Below the pieces are notes generated by a model that had not been told where the DNA came from, searched no databases, and worked only from the letters and a program-made list of their open reading frames with translations. 64,000 nt of DNA, from the NCBI GenBank assembly GCA_037130755.1, contig JBAXSI010000003.1, forward strand, positions 1 to 64,000, in the 5' to 3' direction. This document shows, piece by piece, positions 25,321-34,669 of this stretch. The DNA is from UBA10649 sp037130755 (lineage in GTDB: Bacteria; Actinomycetota; Actinomycetes; S36-B12). Both the position numbers and the translations under genes were made by a program. The number at the start of each line of letters is the position of its first letter. Position 1 is the stretch's first letter.

Positions 25321-26390
25321 GCAGCACCAACGTTGCCGAGACGATGCCCAAGGCTGACCCATCGGCCGCCATCTCGGTGCGCTCGTTGTGGAAGGTGTTC
25401 GGGCCCTCGGCCGACAAGGTGGTGGGTACAGACCTGTCGACACTGAGCCGCAAGGAGTTGCTCAGCCAGACCGGCTGCGTCGCCGCCGTTCGCGACGTGA
25501 CCTTCGACGTGGCACCGGGCGAGGTATTCGTGGTGATGGGGCTGTCCGGCTCAGGGAAGTCCACTCTCGTGCGCTGCCTCACCCGGCTGATTGAGCCCAC
25601 CGCCGGCGAGATCCTGGTCGAGGGCGCCGATCTCATGCATGCCGACGACGCGCAGCTGCGAGAGCTGCGGCGGCACAAGTTCTCCATGGTCTTCCAGCAC
25701 TTCGGCCTACTGCCGCACCGCAAGGTCATCGACAACGTCGCGTACGGGCTCGAAGTCCGCGGCATGAAGAAGCCGGAGCGGCACGCCCGCGCCGAGGAGG
25801 TCATCGCTCTGGTGGGACTCGACGGCTACGAGCAGTCGTACCCGGACCAGCTGTCCGGCGGCATGCAGCAGCGTGTGGGTCTGGGCCGCGCGCTCGCCGT
25901 GGACCCGGACATCATGTTCTTCGACGAGCCGTTCTCGGCACTCGATCCGCTCATCCGGCGCGGAATGCAGGACGAGGTCATCCGGCTCCACCACGACATG
26001 CGCAAGACGATGGTGTTCATCACGCACGACCTCTCCGAGGCGCTGCGCCTCGGCGACCGCATCCTGATCATGCGTGACGGCGCGATGGTGCAGCTCGGGA
26101 CGCCGGACCAGCTCGTGGGTGCACCGGCCGACGAGTACGTCCGCGAGTTCACCAAGGACATCGCGAAGTCCCACGTGCTCACGCTGCGCTGGGTCATGCG
26201 GCCGCCTCGGGACGGCGAGGCGCTTGACGGGGTCGAGCTCTCGCCGGACCTCGTCGTTCGTGATGCCATGCGGCAGGTGATCGGCGGATCATCTCCCGTC
26301 AAGGTCGTGGAGGACGGTGAGCTGCTCGGCATCGTCGACAAGGACGACATCCTGAAGCTCATCGTCGCCGAGCCGGAGGAGCCGCAGTGA
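25317..26390 (+). CDS. glycine betaine/proline ABC transporter ATP-binding protein
   Basis: The protein has 357 residues of the OpuAA/ProV type. Walker A is GLSGSGKST (about 74-82), the signature LSGGMQQR and Walker B IMFFDEPFSALD follow, and a short CBS-like tail (VVEDGELLGIVDKDDIL) ends the protein as in betaine importers. ATG 25317 overlaps the betB stop; GGAGGAG lies upstream. It powers uptake by the permease and lipoprotein that follow. Confidence 0.92.
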   Translation: MSSTNVAETMPKADPSAAISVRSLWKVFGPSADKVVGTDLSTLSRKELLSQTGCVAAVRDVTFDVAPGEVFVVMGLSGSGKSTLVRCLTRLIEPTAGEILVEGADLMHADDAQLRELRRHKFSMVFQHFGLLPHRKVIDNVAYGLEVRGMKKPERHARAEEVIALVGLDGYEQSYPDQLSGGMQQRVGLGRALAVDPDIMFFDEPFSALDPLIRRGMQDEVIRLHHDMRKTMVFITHDLSEALRLGDRILIMRDGAMVQLGTPDQLVGAPADEYVREFTKDIAKSHVLTLRWVMRPPRDGEALDGVELSPDLVVRDAMRQVIGGSSPVKVVEDGELLGIVDKDDILKLIVAEPEEPQ

Positions 26391-28333
26391 CGACCGTGTC
26401 GGTGCCGATGCCGTTCGCAGCGCGCCGGAGGATCGGCACCGCGTGGCAGCTGCTGATCGTCTTCGTCGTCTGGATCATCCTGTGGCAGGTGCTCTTCGGC
26501 CGCGGCAACCTCGAGGACGGCGTGCCCGCGTTCTTCCAGGACTGGTTCACCAGCGTCGTCGAGTGGGTAGATGCGGGCCGCCTGACCAGCCCGCTCTTCG
26601 TGTACGTCCTCAACCCGCTCTCGTCGGCCATCACCGCGTTCATCGACGCCATGGGCGTCGTGGTGTTCAACCTCGGCTGGACGGGCATGACCGCGTTGGC
26701 AACGGCGATTGCGCTCGTCGTCGCCGGCTGGAAGTACGCCGTGCTGGCGTGCATCGGCTTCCTGAGCTTCGGCTTGCTGGGCCAGTGGGACGCGGCAATG
26801 GAGACTCTCGTGCTGATCGTCGTGGCCACGGTGCTCGCGCTGGCGATCGGGATCCCGCTCGGCATCCTCGCGGGGGTGAACTCCAAGTTCGACAGGTTCC
26901 TGACGCCGATCCTCGACACCATGCAGATCCTGCCCACGTTCGCTTACCTGCCGATCATCACGCTGTTCTTCCTCATCGGGCCGGCCTCGGCGGTCATCGC
27001 GACGGTCATCTTCGCGGCCCCACCGGTCATGCGACTCACCTCGACGGGCATCCGCGACGTGAGCCGAACCACGCTTGAGTCGAGCCGAAGCCTCGGTGCG
27101 ACCAAGAGGCAGGTGCTTCGCGGCGTCCAGCTTCCGATGGCCAAGCGCGCCATCGTGCTGGGCGTCAACCAGACCGTCATGGCCGGCCTGGCCATGGTCA
27201 CGCTCGGCGCCGTGATCGGTGCCGGCGGGCTCGGTGCGGCAGTTCTGCAGGCCCTGTCGAAGCTCGATGTAGGCGACGCGCTGGTGGCAGGCCTGGCCAT
27301 CGTCTCGATGGCGATCGTCTTCGACCGCACGATCACCGCCGCCAGTCGTCGCGCGGAAGTGGCGGGGCGCAGTCGCAGCCGGGGTGGTCCGTGGCGTCGG
27401 TGGATGACGTACGCGGTGGCCGTTGCCATCTTCGCCCTCGGGATCGTCCTGCCGGCGGTCTTCCCGGCGACGGCCAAGTGGCCGGAGTCGTGGATCCTCC
27501 CCATCGTTGAGCCCATCAACAACGTCGAGGCGTGGATCGAGACCAACCTGTCGGACTTCACATCGGCCATCGCGGACTTCTTCACCACCGTCTTCATCAA
27601 CCCACTCGAGTCGCTTCTCACCAACTCGCCGTTCCTGGTCGTGATGGCGGCGCTGGCCGTGATCTCGTTCATCGTGGGGAAGAAGCGGGTGGCTATCACC
27701 ACGGTGATCGCCCTCGCGGTCTGCATCATCATGGGCCTGTGGCCGTCCAGCATGGTGACGCTGACGCAGGTGACCATCGGAGCGCTCCTCACCATGGGGC
27801 TGGGGGTTGTCTTCGGCGTCTGGATCGGCCGCAGTGACTGGGCCGACCGCATCCTGAGGCCGATCCTGGACGCGGCGCAGGTCATGCCGCCCTTCGTCTA
27901 CCTGGTGCCTTGTCTGGCACTCTTCGGCCCGACGCGGTTCACCGCGATCGTCGCCGCAATCGTGTACGCGGCCCCCGTCGTCATCAAAGTCGTGGGCGAG
28001 GGCATCAGGGGAGTGCCTGCCAACTCGATCGAGGCGGCCATGGCGGCCGGCTCGAACTCGTGGCAGCAGATCACGAAGGTGCAGTTGCCCATGTCGCGCT
28101 CGATGCTCATGGTCGCCCTGAATCAGGGCGTCGTCTTCGTCTTCTCAATGGTCGTCATCGGCGGTCTCGTGGGCGGCGGCGGCCTGGGCTACGCGGTGGT
28201 CGAGGGCTTCTCGCAGGCCCGTTTCGCCGGGATCGGCATCGCCGCCGGCATCGCGATCGTGGCGCTGGGCGTGATGATGGACCGCATCACCCAAGCCGCG
28301 GGGGCGGATCGACGCCCCACGGTGGGGGCCTGA
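26387..28333 (+). CDS. glycine betaine ABC transporter permease, two fused permease domains
   Basis: The protein has 648 residues, about twice the usual 280-350 of OpuAB/ProW. Two complete binding-protein-dependent permease domains are visible. The first is at about 140-320 (LESSRSLGATKRQV, then LGAVIGAGGLGAAV). The second is at about 455-640 (IEAAMAAGSNSWQQI, then VIGGLVGGGGLGYAVVEG). Each contains its own coupling helix, so one polypeptide could supply the whole membrane dimer. GTG 26387 overlaps the ATPase stop (GTGA). The two halves are diverged, so the duplication is old. Confidence 0.9.
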   Translation: MTTVSVPMPFAARRRIGTAWQLLIVFVVWIILWQVLFGRGNLEDGVPAFFQDWFTSVVEWVDAGRLTSPLFVYVLNPLSSAITAFIDAMGVVVFNLGWTGMTALATAIALVVAGWKYAVLACIGFLSFGLLGQWDAAMETLVLIVVATVLALAIGIPLGILAGVNSKFDRFLTPILDTMQILPTFAYLPIITLFFLIGPASAVIATVIFAAPPVMRLTSTGIRDVSRTTLESSRSLGATKRQVLRGVQLPMAKRAIVLGVNQTVMAGLAMVTLGAVIGAGGLGAAVLQALSKLDVGDALVAGLAIVSMAIVFDRTITAASRRAEVAGRSRSRGGPWRRWMTYAVAVAIFALGIVLPAVFPATAKWPESWILPIVEPINNVEAWIETNLSDFTSAIADFFTTVFINPLESLLTNSPFLVVMAALAVISFIVGKKRVAITTVIALAVCIIMGLWPSSMVTLTQVTIGALLTMGLGVVFGVWIGRSDWADRILRPILDAAQVMPPFVYLVPCLALFGPTRFTAIVAAIVYAAPVVIKVVGEGIRGVPANSIEAAMAAGSNSWQQITKVQLPMSRSMLMVALNQGVVFVFSMVVIGGLVGGGGLGYAVVEGFSQARFAGIGIAAGIAIVALGVMMDRITQAAGADRRPTVGA

Positions 28334-28467
28334 CGGCAGATCACCTAACGAATGGGTAACCGCTCGTGCAATCGGGCCGCAATTGGGCAAACCCGTTGAT
28401 AGCCTGCCGCGATATCGGTCGAGCGTCGCCGCAATCGGTGCGGAGCGGCGCCTGGAAAGGGGCATTT

Positions 28468-29547
28468 GTGAGGATTTCACGCGGACAGTCAGCAGCAGTG
28501 CTGGCTGTGGGAACGGCAGCGCTGCTGCTCTCCGGATGTGCGGGCAAGGCTGCCGACGCAGCTTCCAGCGTGGCGGCCGGCGCCAAGAGCGCAGCCGCTT
28601 CGGCAATTGCGGGCGCCCAGAGCGCTGCGGCCTCCGCGGCGGCCGGCGGTGCGTCCGCGGGTGCCTCGGCAGTGGCGGCAGCCGCACCCTGCGGCAAGGT
28701 GAACATCGCACAGAACCCGTGGGTCGGCTACGAGGCTGATGTCGCGGTCGTCAACTACGTCCTTGCCAACAAGCTCGGCTGCGACGTCAAGGTCACCGAT
28801 GTCGACGAGCAGATCTCCTGGCAGGGCTTCGACACCGGCCAGACCGACGTGATCCTCGAGAACTGGGGACACCCGGACCTGGAGAAGAAGTACATCGATG
28901 AGAAGAAGGTCGCTGTCGATGTCGGCTCGGCCGGCAACAACGGCGTCATCGGCTGGTACGTCCCGAAGTGGATGTCGGACAAGTACCCGGACATCACCGA
29001 CTGGAACAACCTCAACAAGTACGCCGACATGTTCAAGACGTCGGAGTCCGGCGGCAAGGGCCAGCTCCTCGACGGCGATCCGAGCTTCGTCACAAACGAC
29101 GAGGCCCTCATCAAGAACCTGGGGCTGAACTACAAGGTCGTCTACGCCGGATCCGAGGAGGCGCTGATCAAGGCGCTGCAGCAGTCGACGGAGAAGCAGA
29201 CGCCGCTCATCATGTACTTCTACGAGCCGCAGTGGGCGCTCGCGAAGTACCCGATGACGAAGATCAGCCTGCCGGCGTGGAAGGAAGGCTGCGATGCTGA
29301 CCCCAAGGCCGTCAACTGCGACTACCCGCCGTACCCACTGAACAAGGTCGCCCGAGCGGAGTTCATGAGCAGCGGCAGTCCGGCGGCAACGATGATCAAG
29401 AACTTCTCGTGGACAAACGAGGACCAGAACGCGGTTGCCGAGATGATCACTGCTCAGAAGATGAGTGATGCGGATGCCGCCAAGAAGTGGGTGGATGCGA
29501 ACCCGGACAAGGTCGCTGCTTGGCTGCAGGGCACCGGCGCAGCCTGA
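28468..29547 (+). CDS. glycine betaine-binding lipoprotein (OpuAC/ProX type)
   Basis: The protein has 359 residues. GTG 28468 is chosen since it follows AAAGGGG and gives a lipoprotein signal with lipobox LLSGC near residues 20-24. A long Ala/Ser-rich linker (about 25-75) leads to the substrate-binding domain, with NPWVGYEADVAVV, EQISWQGFDTGQTDVILENWGH and further Trp residues of the kind that form the aromatic cage for quaternary amines. It delivers substrate to the permease encoded upstream. A 134-bp gap before it may hold its own promoter; I see no confident -10/-35. Confidence 0.88.
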   Translation: MRISRGQSAAVLAVGTAALLLSGCAGKAADAASSVAAGAKSAAASAIAGAQSAAASAAAGGASAGASAVAAAAPCGKVNIAQNPWVGYEADVAVVNYVLANKLGCDVKVTDVDEQISWQGFDTGQTDVILENWGHPDLEKKYIDEKKVAVDVGSAGNNGVIGWYVPKWMSDKYPDITDWNNLNKYADMFKTSESGGKGQLLDGDPSFVTNDEALIKNLGLNYKVVYAGSEEALIKALQQSTEKQTPLIMYFYEPQWALAKYPMTKISLPAWKEGCDADPKAVNCDYPPYPLNKVARAEFMSSGSPAATMIKNFSWTNEDQNAVAEMITAQKMSDADAAKKWVDANPDKVAAWLQGTGAA

Positions 29548-29553
29548 TCGCGG

Positions 29554-30102
29554 ATGAATCACGGCGAAGGGGTCCTGGGCAACCAGGACCCCTTCGACAT
29601 TCGCCCGGCAACAGCGAGCGATGCCGAAGCCATGGCCCTCGTTCACGTCCGGACGTGGCAGGTCGCCTACCGAGGATTGATCCCTGACGCGCATCTTGAC
29701 GCCATCGACGTAGACGAGCGCGCTGAGCGCTGGCGGCGCATCCTGGTCGATGCCAACGCCAGGTCCCAATTCGTGCTGGTGGGCGAGGCCCACGGCGACG
29801 TGGTCGGCTTCGCCACCGGTGGCCCGAGCCGAGATTCGGACGGCACGGCAGCCAAAGAGGTCTACGCCATCTATGTGCACCCGGAGCGATGGGATCGTCA
29901 CCTCGGGGCCGAGTTGATGGAGTCCTTGCTCGAGCTGCTCGAGGCCGAGTCCGCCGCGGTCTCATTGTGGGTCATCGGCGACAACGAACGAGCAAGGCGG
30001 TTCTACGCCGCTTTCGGGTTCATGACCGACGGGAGAACTCGCATCGAGGCCATCGGCGGGTCCGAGGTGTCGGAGGTCCGCCTGGTCAGACCGGCGGGCT
30101 AG
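29554..30102 (+). CDS. GNAT-family N-acetyltransferase
   Basis: The protein has 182 residues with FDIRPATASDAEAMA (strand 1), YVHPERWDRHLGAELM (acetyl-CoA loop) and NERARRFYAAFGF, typical GNAT segments. ATG 29554 is used because later starts would remove strand 1. However, a perfect 14-bp hairpin lies within codons 4-14, so the first residues are forced by the hairpin. Substrate unknown. Its stop overlaps that of the convergent FUSC gene in CTAG. Confidence 0.7.
   Translation: MNHGEGVLGNQDPFDIRPATASDAEAMALVHVRTWQVAYRGLIPDAHLDAIDVDERAERWRRILVDANARSQFVLVGEAHGDVVGFATGGPSRDSDGTAAKEVYAIYVHPERWDRHLGAELMESLLELLEAESAAVSLWVIGDNERARRFYAAFGFMTDGRTRIEAIGGSEVSEVRLVRPAG
29565..29596 (+). terminator. strong hairpin after the betaine transporter operon, inside the next gene's start
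   Basis: A 14-bp perfect stem (CGAAGGGGTCCTGG at 29565-29578, CCAGGACCCCTTCG at 29583-29596) has a GCAA tetraloop. It lies 17 bp after the proX-like stop, so it should end the betaine operon, although no T-run follows. It is also within the coding start of the GNAT gene. Confidence 0.65.
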
Positions 30103-31190
30103 GCCTTCGCCAGCCCCGCCTCGGATGCCGTTCCAGCAAGATCGTCCGGAACCGCTCGCTCGGACGGCTTGTTGCGGGGCCACAGCAGGTAGCCGAACGC
30201 GAGGGCGATGGCCGATCCGATGATGGTGTCGATGAGCCTGGCGCCCGCATATCCCCTGATGTTGTTGCTCGGCAGCCCGACGAGAACCGCCGCCGCGGCG
30301 GCGCCGAAAGCCGCTGACAGCCACGTCGAGCGAGGGCTAAGGGCCAAGGAGACGGCGAGGGACACCGCCGCGAGTGGGATCGCAGCCGATGTCGGCAGGA
30401 GCATGGAGAAGGCCACGACGCCGACCACTCCGACGAACGTCCCGAGCACCCGCAGCAAGGCCTTGCCGATCGTGGACCGCCCGTTCGGCTGGAGAATCAC
30501 GAACACCGTGAGCATGATCCAGAAGGCGTTGTGGCTTCCGTAGACCTGGAAGCCGAACATCGTCAGCCCCAGGGCGATGGCGCGCCGGATCCCGTCCTTC
30601 GTGGTGTCGTCGAAGGAACGCAGTGATGCCAGCATCGGCTCGATGAGCGACGGCCGCTTGGCGTCGGGGGTCTCGGGGGGCGCGGTGCCGATGAGTTGCT
30701 CGGTGGCGGCGCGAATCGCCACCAGGACCATCCCGGTGGCCAGGCCGATCAGGCCGAGCATGCCGATCTCGCTCATGCTGCGGCCGATGGTCTTGTGCTC
30801 GAGGACGCCCACGCCGGTCACGAGGAAGTAAGACATGGAAGCGACCATCCCGACGAGCATCCCCACCGGCTTGGCAGCGGTCATCACGGTGGTAGTGAAG
30901 GCCACGAACGCCATCGCGAGTGCGGCCGCGACTGCATGGCCGGTGGTCACCGCCCCGAGCGTGCTGTAGACCACCACGACCGCGCCGACCACCAGCGCTA
31001 CGGGGATGGCCGTCCTGAGCCGCCCAGATCCGCCGGCGGTGAACGTGAGCCCGCACACGATGGCCGACTCGACCGAGGCCAGCTCAAAGCCCAGTGCCTT
31101 CGCGGTCAGGAAGCCGACCGCCATGCCGACGAGGACCGTGGCCATCACCCGCCAGGCCCACTTGGGCGGGGGTGTCGGTGCCGCTGTCAC
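30099..31190 (-). CDS. FUSC-family membrane protein (aromatic acid exporter-like)
   Basis: The protein has 363 residues and is highly hydrophobic, with two membrane bundles (about 12-165 and 215-345) separated by a soluble stretch (about 165-210). The second bundle contains WIMLTVFVILQPN and the GTFVGVVGVV region typical of the FUSC/YccS fold. Members export aromatic acids or are uncharacterised. GTG 31190 is the start. Convergent with the GNAT gene and divergent from hflX; no partner efflux gene is nearby. Confidence 0.75.
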   Translation of the reverse strand: MTAAPTPPPKWAWRVMATVLVGMAVGFLTAKALGFELASVESAIVCGLTFTAGGSGRLRTAIPVALVVGAVVVVYSTLGAVTTGHAVAAALAMAFVAFTTTVMTAAKPVGMLVGMVASMSYFLVTGVGVLEHKTIGRSMSEIGMLGLIGLATGMVLVAIRAATEQLIGTAPPETPDAKRPSLIEPMLASLRSFDDTTKDGIRRAIALGLTMFGFQVYGSHNAFWIMLTVFVILQPNGRSTIGKALLRVLGTFVGVVGVVAFSMLLPTSAAIPLAAVSLAVSLALSPRSTWLSAAFGAAAAAVLVGLPSNNIRGYAGARLIDTIIGSAIALAFGYLLWPRNKPSERAVPDDLAGTASEAGLAKA

Positions 31191-31269
31191 GGCGGCAAAT
31201 GTACGCCTGCCGCCTTGTTGTGGACCGGGGGTTGGTCAGCGGCGCGGCACATGACACGCTGGGACTGCG

Positions 31270-32709
31270 ATGCCAGCCGATGACACCCCCGACGCGTTCG
31301 TTGATGACGCGTTCCGCGACAACGCGTTCGAACGTGATCAGGGGACCGGTGACTTCGAGCGTGAGGAGCGACAGGCCCTGCGCCGCGTCGCTGGCCTGTC
31401 GACCGAGCTCGAGGACGTCACGGAGGTCGAGTACCGGCAGGTTCGTCTCGAGCGCGTCGTCCTCGCTGGCGTGTGGACGCACGGCACCGTCCGCGACGCC
31501 GAGCGGAGCCTGGCCGAGCTCGCGCTGCTTGCGGAGACGGCCGGGTCCCTCGTCCTGGAGGGCGTCATCCAGCGGCGCGAGACCCCCGATCCGGCGACCT
31601 ACCTCGGCTCCGGCAAGGCCCAGGAGCTCCGCTCCATCGTTGTGGAGACGGGCGCCGACACCGTGATCTGCGACGGCGAGCTCACGCCGGGTCAGCTTCG
31701 CCAGCTCGAGGAGATCGTCAAGGTGAAGGTCGTCGACCGCACCTGGCTGATCCTCGACATCTTCGCGCAGCACGCACGCAGCCGCGAGGGCAAGGCTCAG
31801 GTCTCACTGGCGCAGATGCAGTACCTCCTCCCGCGACTGCGTGGCTGGGGCGAGTCGCTGTCTCGACAAGGTGGCGGTGCCGGCGGAGGTGCGGGCGGGG
31901 GCGTGGGAACGCGCGGCCCGGGCGAGACGAAGATCGAGACGGATCGGCGCCGGATCCGCACCCAGATGTCGAAGCTGCGCAAGCAGCTCAAGGAAATGGA
32001 GTCGGCGCGCACGACGCAGCGCGCTGCGCGACACCGCGCAGGCATCCCGGCGGTGGCGATCGCCGGCTACACGAACGCCGGCAAGTCCAGCATCCTCAAT
32101 CGCATCACGGGCGCCGGCGTCCTCGTCGAGAACGCGCTGTTCGCCACGCTCGACCCGACCGTGCGAAAGACCAAGACGCCCGGTGGACGTGACTACACGA
32201 TCGCCGACACCGTCGGATTCGTCCGACACCTGCCGCATCAGCTCGTGGAGGCTTTCCGCTCCACGCTGGAGGAGGTGCGCGACGCCGACCTCATCGTGCA
32301 TGTCGTCGACGGCTCGGACGATGCTCCCGAGGAGCAGATCTCAGCAGTGCGCGAAGTGCTCAACGAGATCAACGCTGGCAACGTCCGCGAGCTGATTGTC
32401 ATCAACAAGGCCGACATCGCGGACCCTCACACAGTCGCAGCCTTGCTGCTGCGTGAACCTGAAGCCGTCGTCGTCTCGGCGCGCACGGGGCATGGCTTCG
32501 AGGAGTTGCTCGACGCGATCGAGCATGCGTTGCCGAACCTGCTCGAGGACATCGACGTCGTCGTGCCCTACAGCCGTGGCGATCTCGTCTCGCGGGCGCA
32601 CCGGCAGGGCGAGGTCGACTCGGTGGAGCATGACGAGAGCGGAACCCGCCTCCGCGCCCGCGTGCCGGAGGCCCTGGCCAACGAGCTTCGTGCGGCGAGC
32701 GTTGGCTGA
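31270..32709 (+). CDS. hflX: GTPase HflX (ribosome-splitting)
   Basis: The protein has 479 residues. The HflX N-domain (about 60-200) includes LGSGKAQEL and DGELTPGQLRQLEE; then a Gly-rich linker (GGGAGGGAGGGVGTRGPGE type) and the G domain with P-loop GYTNAGKSS (about 266-274), DTVGFVRHLP and NKAD follow. HflX binds 50S subunits and rescues stalled or hibernating ribosomes. ATG 31270 has only a weak RBS. The helicase gene overlaps its 3' end by 20 nt. Confidence 0.93.
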   Translation: MPADDTPDAFVDDAFRDNAFERDQGTGDFEREERQALRRVAGLSTELEDVTEVEYRQVRLERVVLAGVWTHGTVRDAERSLAELALLAETAGSLVLEGVIQRRETPDPATYLGSGKAQELRSIVVETGADTVICDGELTPGQLRQLEEIVKVKVVDRTWLILDIFAQHARSREGKAQVSLAQMQYLLPRLRGWGESLSRQGGGAGGGAGGGVGTRGPGETKIETDRRRIRTQMSKLRKQLKEMESARTTQRAARHRAGIPAVAIAGYTNAGKSSILNRITGAGVLVENALFATLDPTVRKTKTPGGRDYTIADTVGFVRHLPHQLVEAFRSTLEEVRDADLIVHVVDGSDDAPEEQISAVREVLNEINAGNVRELIVINKADIADPHTVAALLLREPEAVVVSARTGHGFEELLDAIEHALPNLLEDIDVVVPYSRGDLVSRAHRQGEVDSVEHDESGTRLRARVPEALANELRAASVG

Positions 32710-34669
32710 GCCGGTCGACCTCGACGACGCGCTCGCGGCGGTCGTCGACGCCATCGGCGGCGAGCATCGCGAAGGCCAGTTGGCTATGGCGCACGCCGTT
32801 TCAGCAGCCCTGTCCGGCTCGGGGCATGCGATCGTCCAGGCCGGAACCGGTACCGGCAAGTCGGTCGGCTACCTGGTCCCTGCGGCGCTGCACGCAGCGG
32901 ACGGTGGAGCCGTCATCGTCGCCACCGCGACCATCGCCCTTCAGCGGCAACTGGTCGAGCGCGACCTGCCGCGCATCGCCGACGCGCTGACACCGCTGAT
33001 GGGCCGGCCTGTGACGTTCGCCGTTCTCAAGGGCCGTAACAACTACGTGTGCCTGCAGAAACTCCACGGTGCCATACCCGAGGACGAGGGCGAGGCGCTG
33101 TTCGATGCCCCCCGCAGTGCGCTCGGCGCTCAGGCCGTCGCCGTGCGGGAGTGGGCGGAGTCGACCACGACGGGTGATCGCGACGAGTACCCCGACGACG
33201 TCGACCCGCGGGTGTGGCGCAGCTTCAGCGTCGGCCGACGCGAGTGCGTCGGTGAGTCGCGCTGCCCGTTCGGGGAGGAGTGCTTCACCGTCAAACGACG
33301 TCAGCAGGCGCAGGACGCCGACATCGTCGTCACCAATCACGCGATGCTTGCGATCGACGCGATCGAGGGAATCCCAGTGCTACCCGATCACGACGCCGTG
33401 ATCATCGACGAGGGCCATGAACTCGTCGATCGCGTGACGGCTGCGGTCACGGGCGAACTGGCGGTGCCGATGCTCGAGCGCGCGGCCGCGTCAGCGCGTC
33501 GCATGCTCGACCCGGAGACGGCCGAGCGCCTGGAACTGGCGTCGGAAGGCCTCGACGAGGCGTTGCGACGGCGAGCGGCGGAAGTGTCGGGACCAACGCG
33601 ACTGGAGGAGCTCAACCGCGATCTGGTCCTCGCGCTGACCAGCGTCCGTGACGCGTGCCATCAGGCGATGGCCGAACTGAACGCCGAGAAGGATGCCTCC
33701 GACGTCGACGCCCTGGCGGCGCGGCAGCGGGCACGTGGCGGATTGGAGGAGGTGCATGACGTCGCTGGCGCACTGCTCGCGATGGGTACGTATGACGTCG
33801 TGTGGCTTGACCCAGGTGAGAACCGTGCCCCGGTCATCAGGATCGCCCCGCTGTCGGTCTCGGGCCTGCTTCGATCGGCGCTGTTCGACCGGGCCCCGGT
33901 GGCGATGACCAGCGCGACACTTGCGACAGGCGGCGGCTTCGACGCACTCGTGGCCTCGCTCGGGCTCACCGACGACGTTGTCACGACTCTCGACGTGGGA
34001 TCGCCGTTCGATCATGCGCGACAGGGGATTCTCTACGTCGCCCGCGACCTGCCGGCACCCGGTCGCGAGGGGATCGCGATGGAGGCACTGGACGAGCTCG
34101 CCGATCTGATCATTGCCGCCGGCGGGCGGACGCTGGCCCTGTTCAGCAGCTGGCGCGGCGTCGAGCGGGCCGCGGAGTACCTGCGGGTGCGGCTCGGAGA
34201 TGACCCGAAGCTCCCACTGCTGGTGCAACGCCGCGGCGACGCCGTGGGTGGGCTCGTGGAGCGGTTCGCCGAGGTGCCTGCCAGCACCCTGCTGGGCACG
34301 GTGTCGTTGTGGCAGGGCGTCGATGTGCCGGGGGAGTCGTGCATCCAGGTCGTCATCGACCGCATCCCGTTCCCGCGACCGGACGACCCGCTGCTTGCTG
34401 CCCGGCAGAAGGCGATCGACGAGGCCGGCGGATCGGGCTTCCGGTCGGTGTCGGTCCCGCGGGCCGGACTGCTGCTGGCCCAGGGTGCGGGCCGGCTCAT
34501 CCGCGGCAGCGGCGACCGGGGTGTGGTCTCGGTGCTGGACTCCCGGCTGGCGACCGCTGGCTACAGCTCCGCCCTGCGGGCCAGCCTGCCGCCGTTCTGG
34601 TACACCACCGACCGCGCGACCGTGATCGGCGCATTGGAGCGCCTGCGCGAGGAGCTGTCGGCTACATGA
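32690..34669 (+). CDS. dinG: DinG/XPD-like Fe-S ATP-dependent DNA helicase
   Basis: The protein has 659 residues. Walker A GTGTGKS lies at about 51-57 and the DEGH box (IIDEGHEL) at about 240. The cysteines NNYVC and ECVGESRCPFGEEC between them are placed as the Fe-S cluster ligands of DinG/XPD helicases. Motif VI is represented by QGAGRLIRGSGDRG. GTG 32690 is inside the end of hflX; TTG 32702 is an alternative. The order hflX-dinG is common in actinomycetes. It probably unwinds damaged or structured DNA. Confidence 0.88.
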   Translation: MRRALAEPVDLDDALAAVVDAIGGEHREGQLAMAHAVSAALSGSGHAIVQAGTGTGKSVGYLVPAALHAADGGAVIVATATIALQRQLVERDLPRIADALTPLMGRPVTFAVLKGRNNYVCLQKLHGAIPEDEGEALFDAPRSALGAQAVAVREWAESTTTGDRDEYPDDVDPRVWRSFSVGRRECVGESRCPFGEECFTVKRRQQAQDADIVVTNHAMLAIDAIEGIPVLPDHDAVIIDEGHELVDRVTAAVTGELAVPMLERAAASARRMLDPETAERLELASEGLDEALRRRAAEVSGPTRLEELNRDLVLALTSVRDACHQAMAELNAEKDASDVDALAARQRARGGLEEVHDVAGALLAMGTYDVVWLDPGENRAPVIRIAPLSVSGLLRSALFDRAPVAMTSATLATGGGFDALVASLGLTDDVVTTLDVGSPFDHARQGILYVARDLPAPGREGIAMEALDELADLIIAAGGRTLALFSSWRGVERAAEYLRVRLGDDPKLPLLVQRRGDAVGGLVERFAEVPASTLLGTVSLWQGVDVPGESCIQVVIDRIPFPRPDDPLLAARQKAIDEAGGSGFRSVSVPRAGLLLAQGAGRLIRGSGDRGVVSVLDSRLATAGYSSALRASLPPFWYTTDRATVIGALERLREELSAT

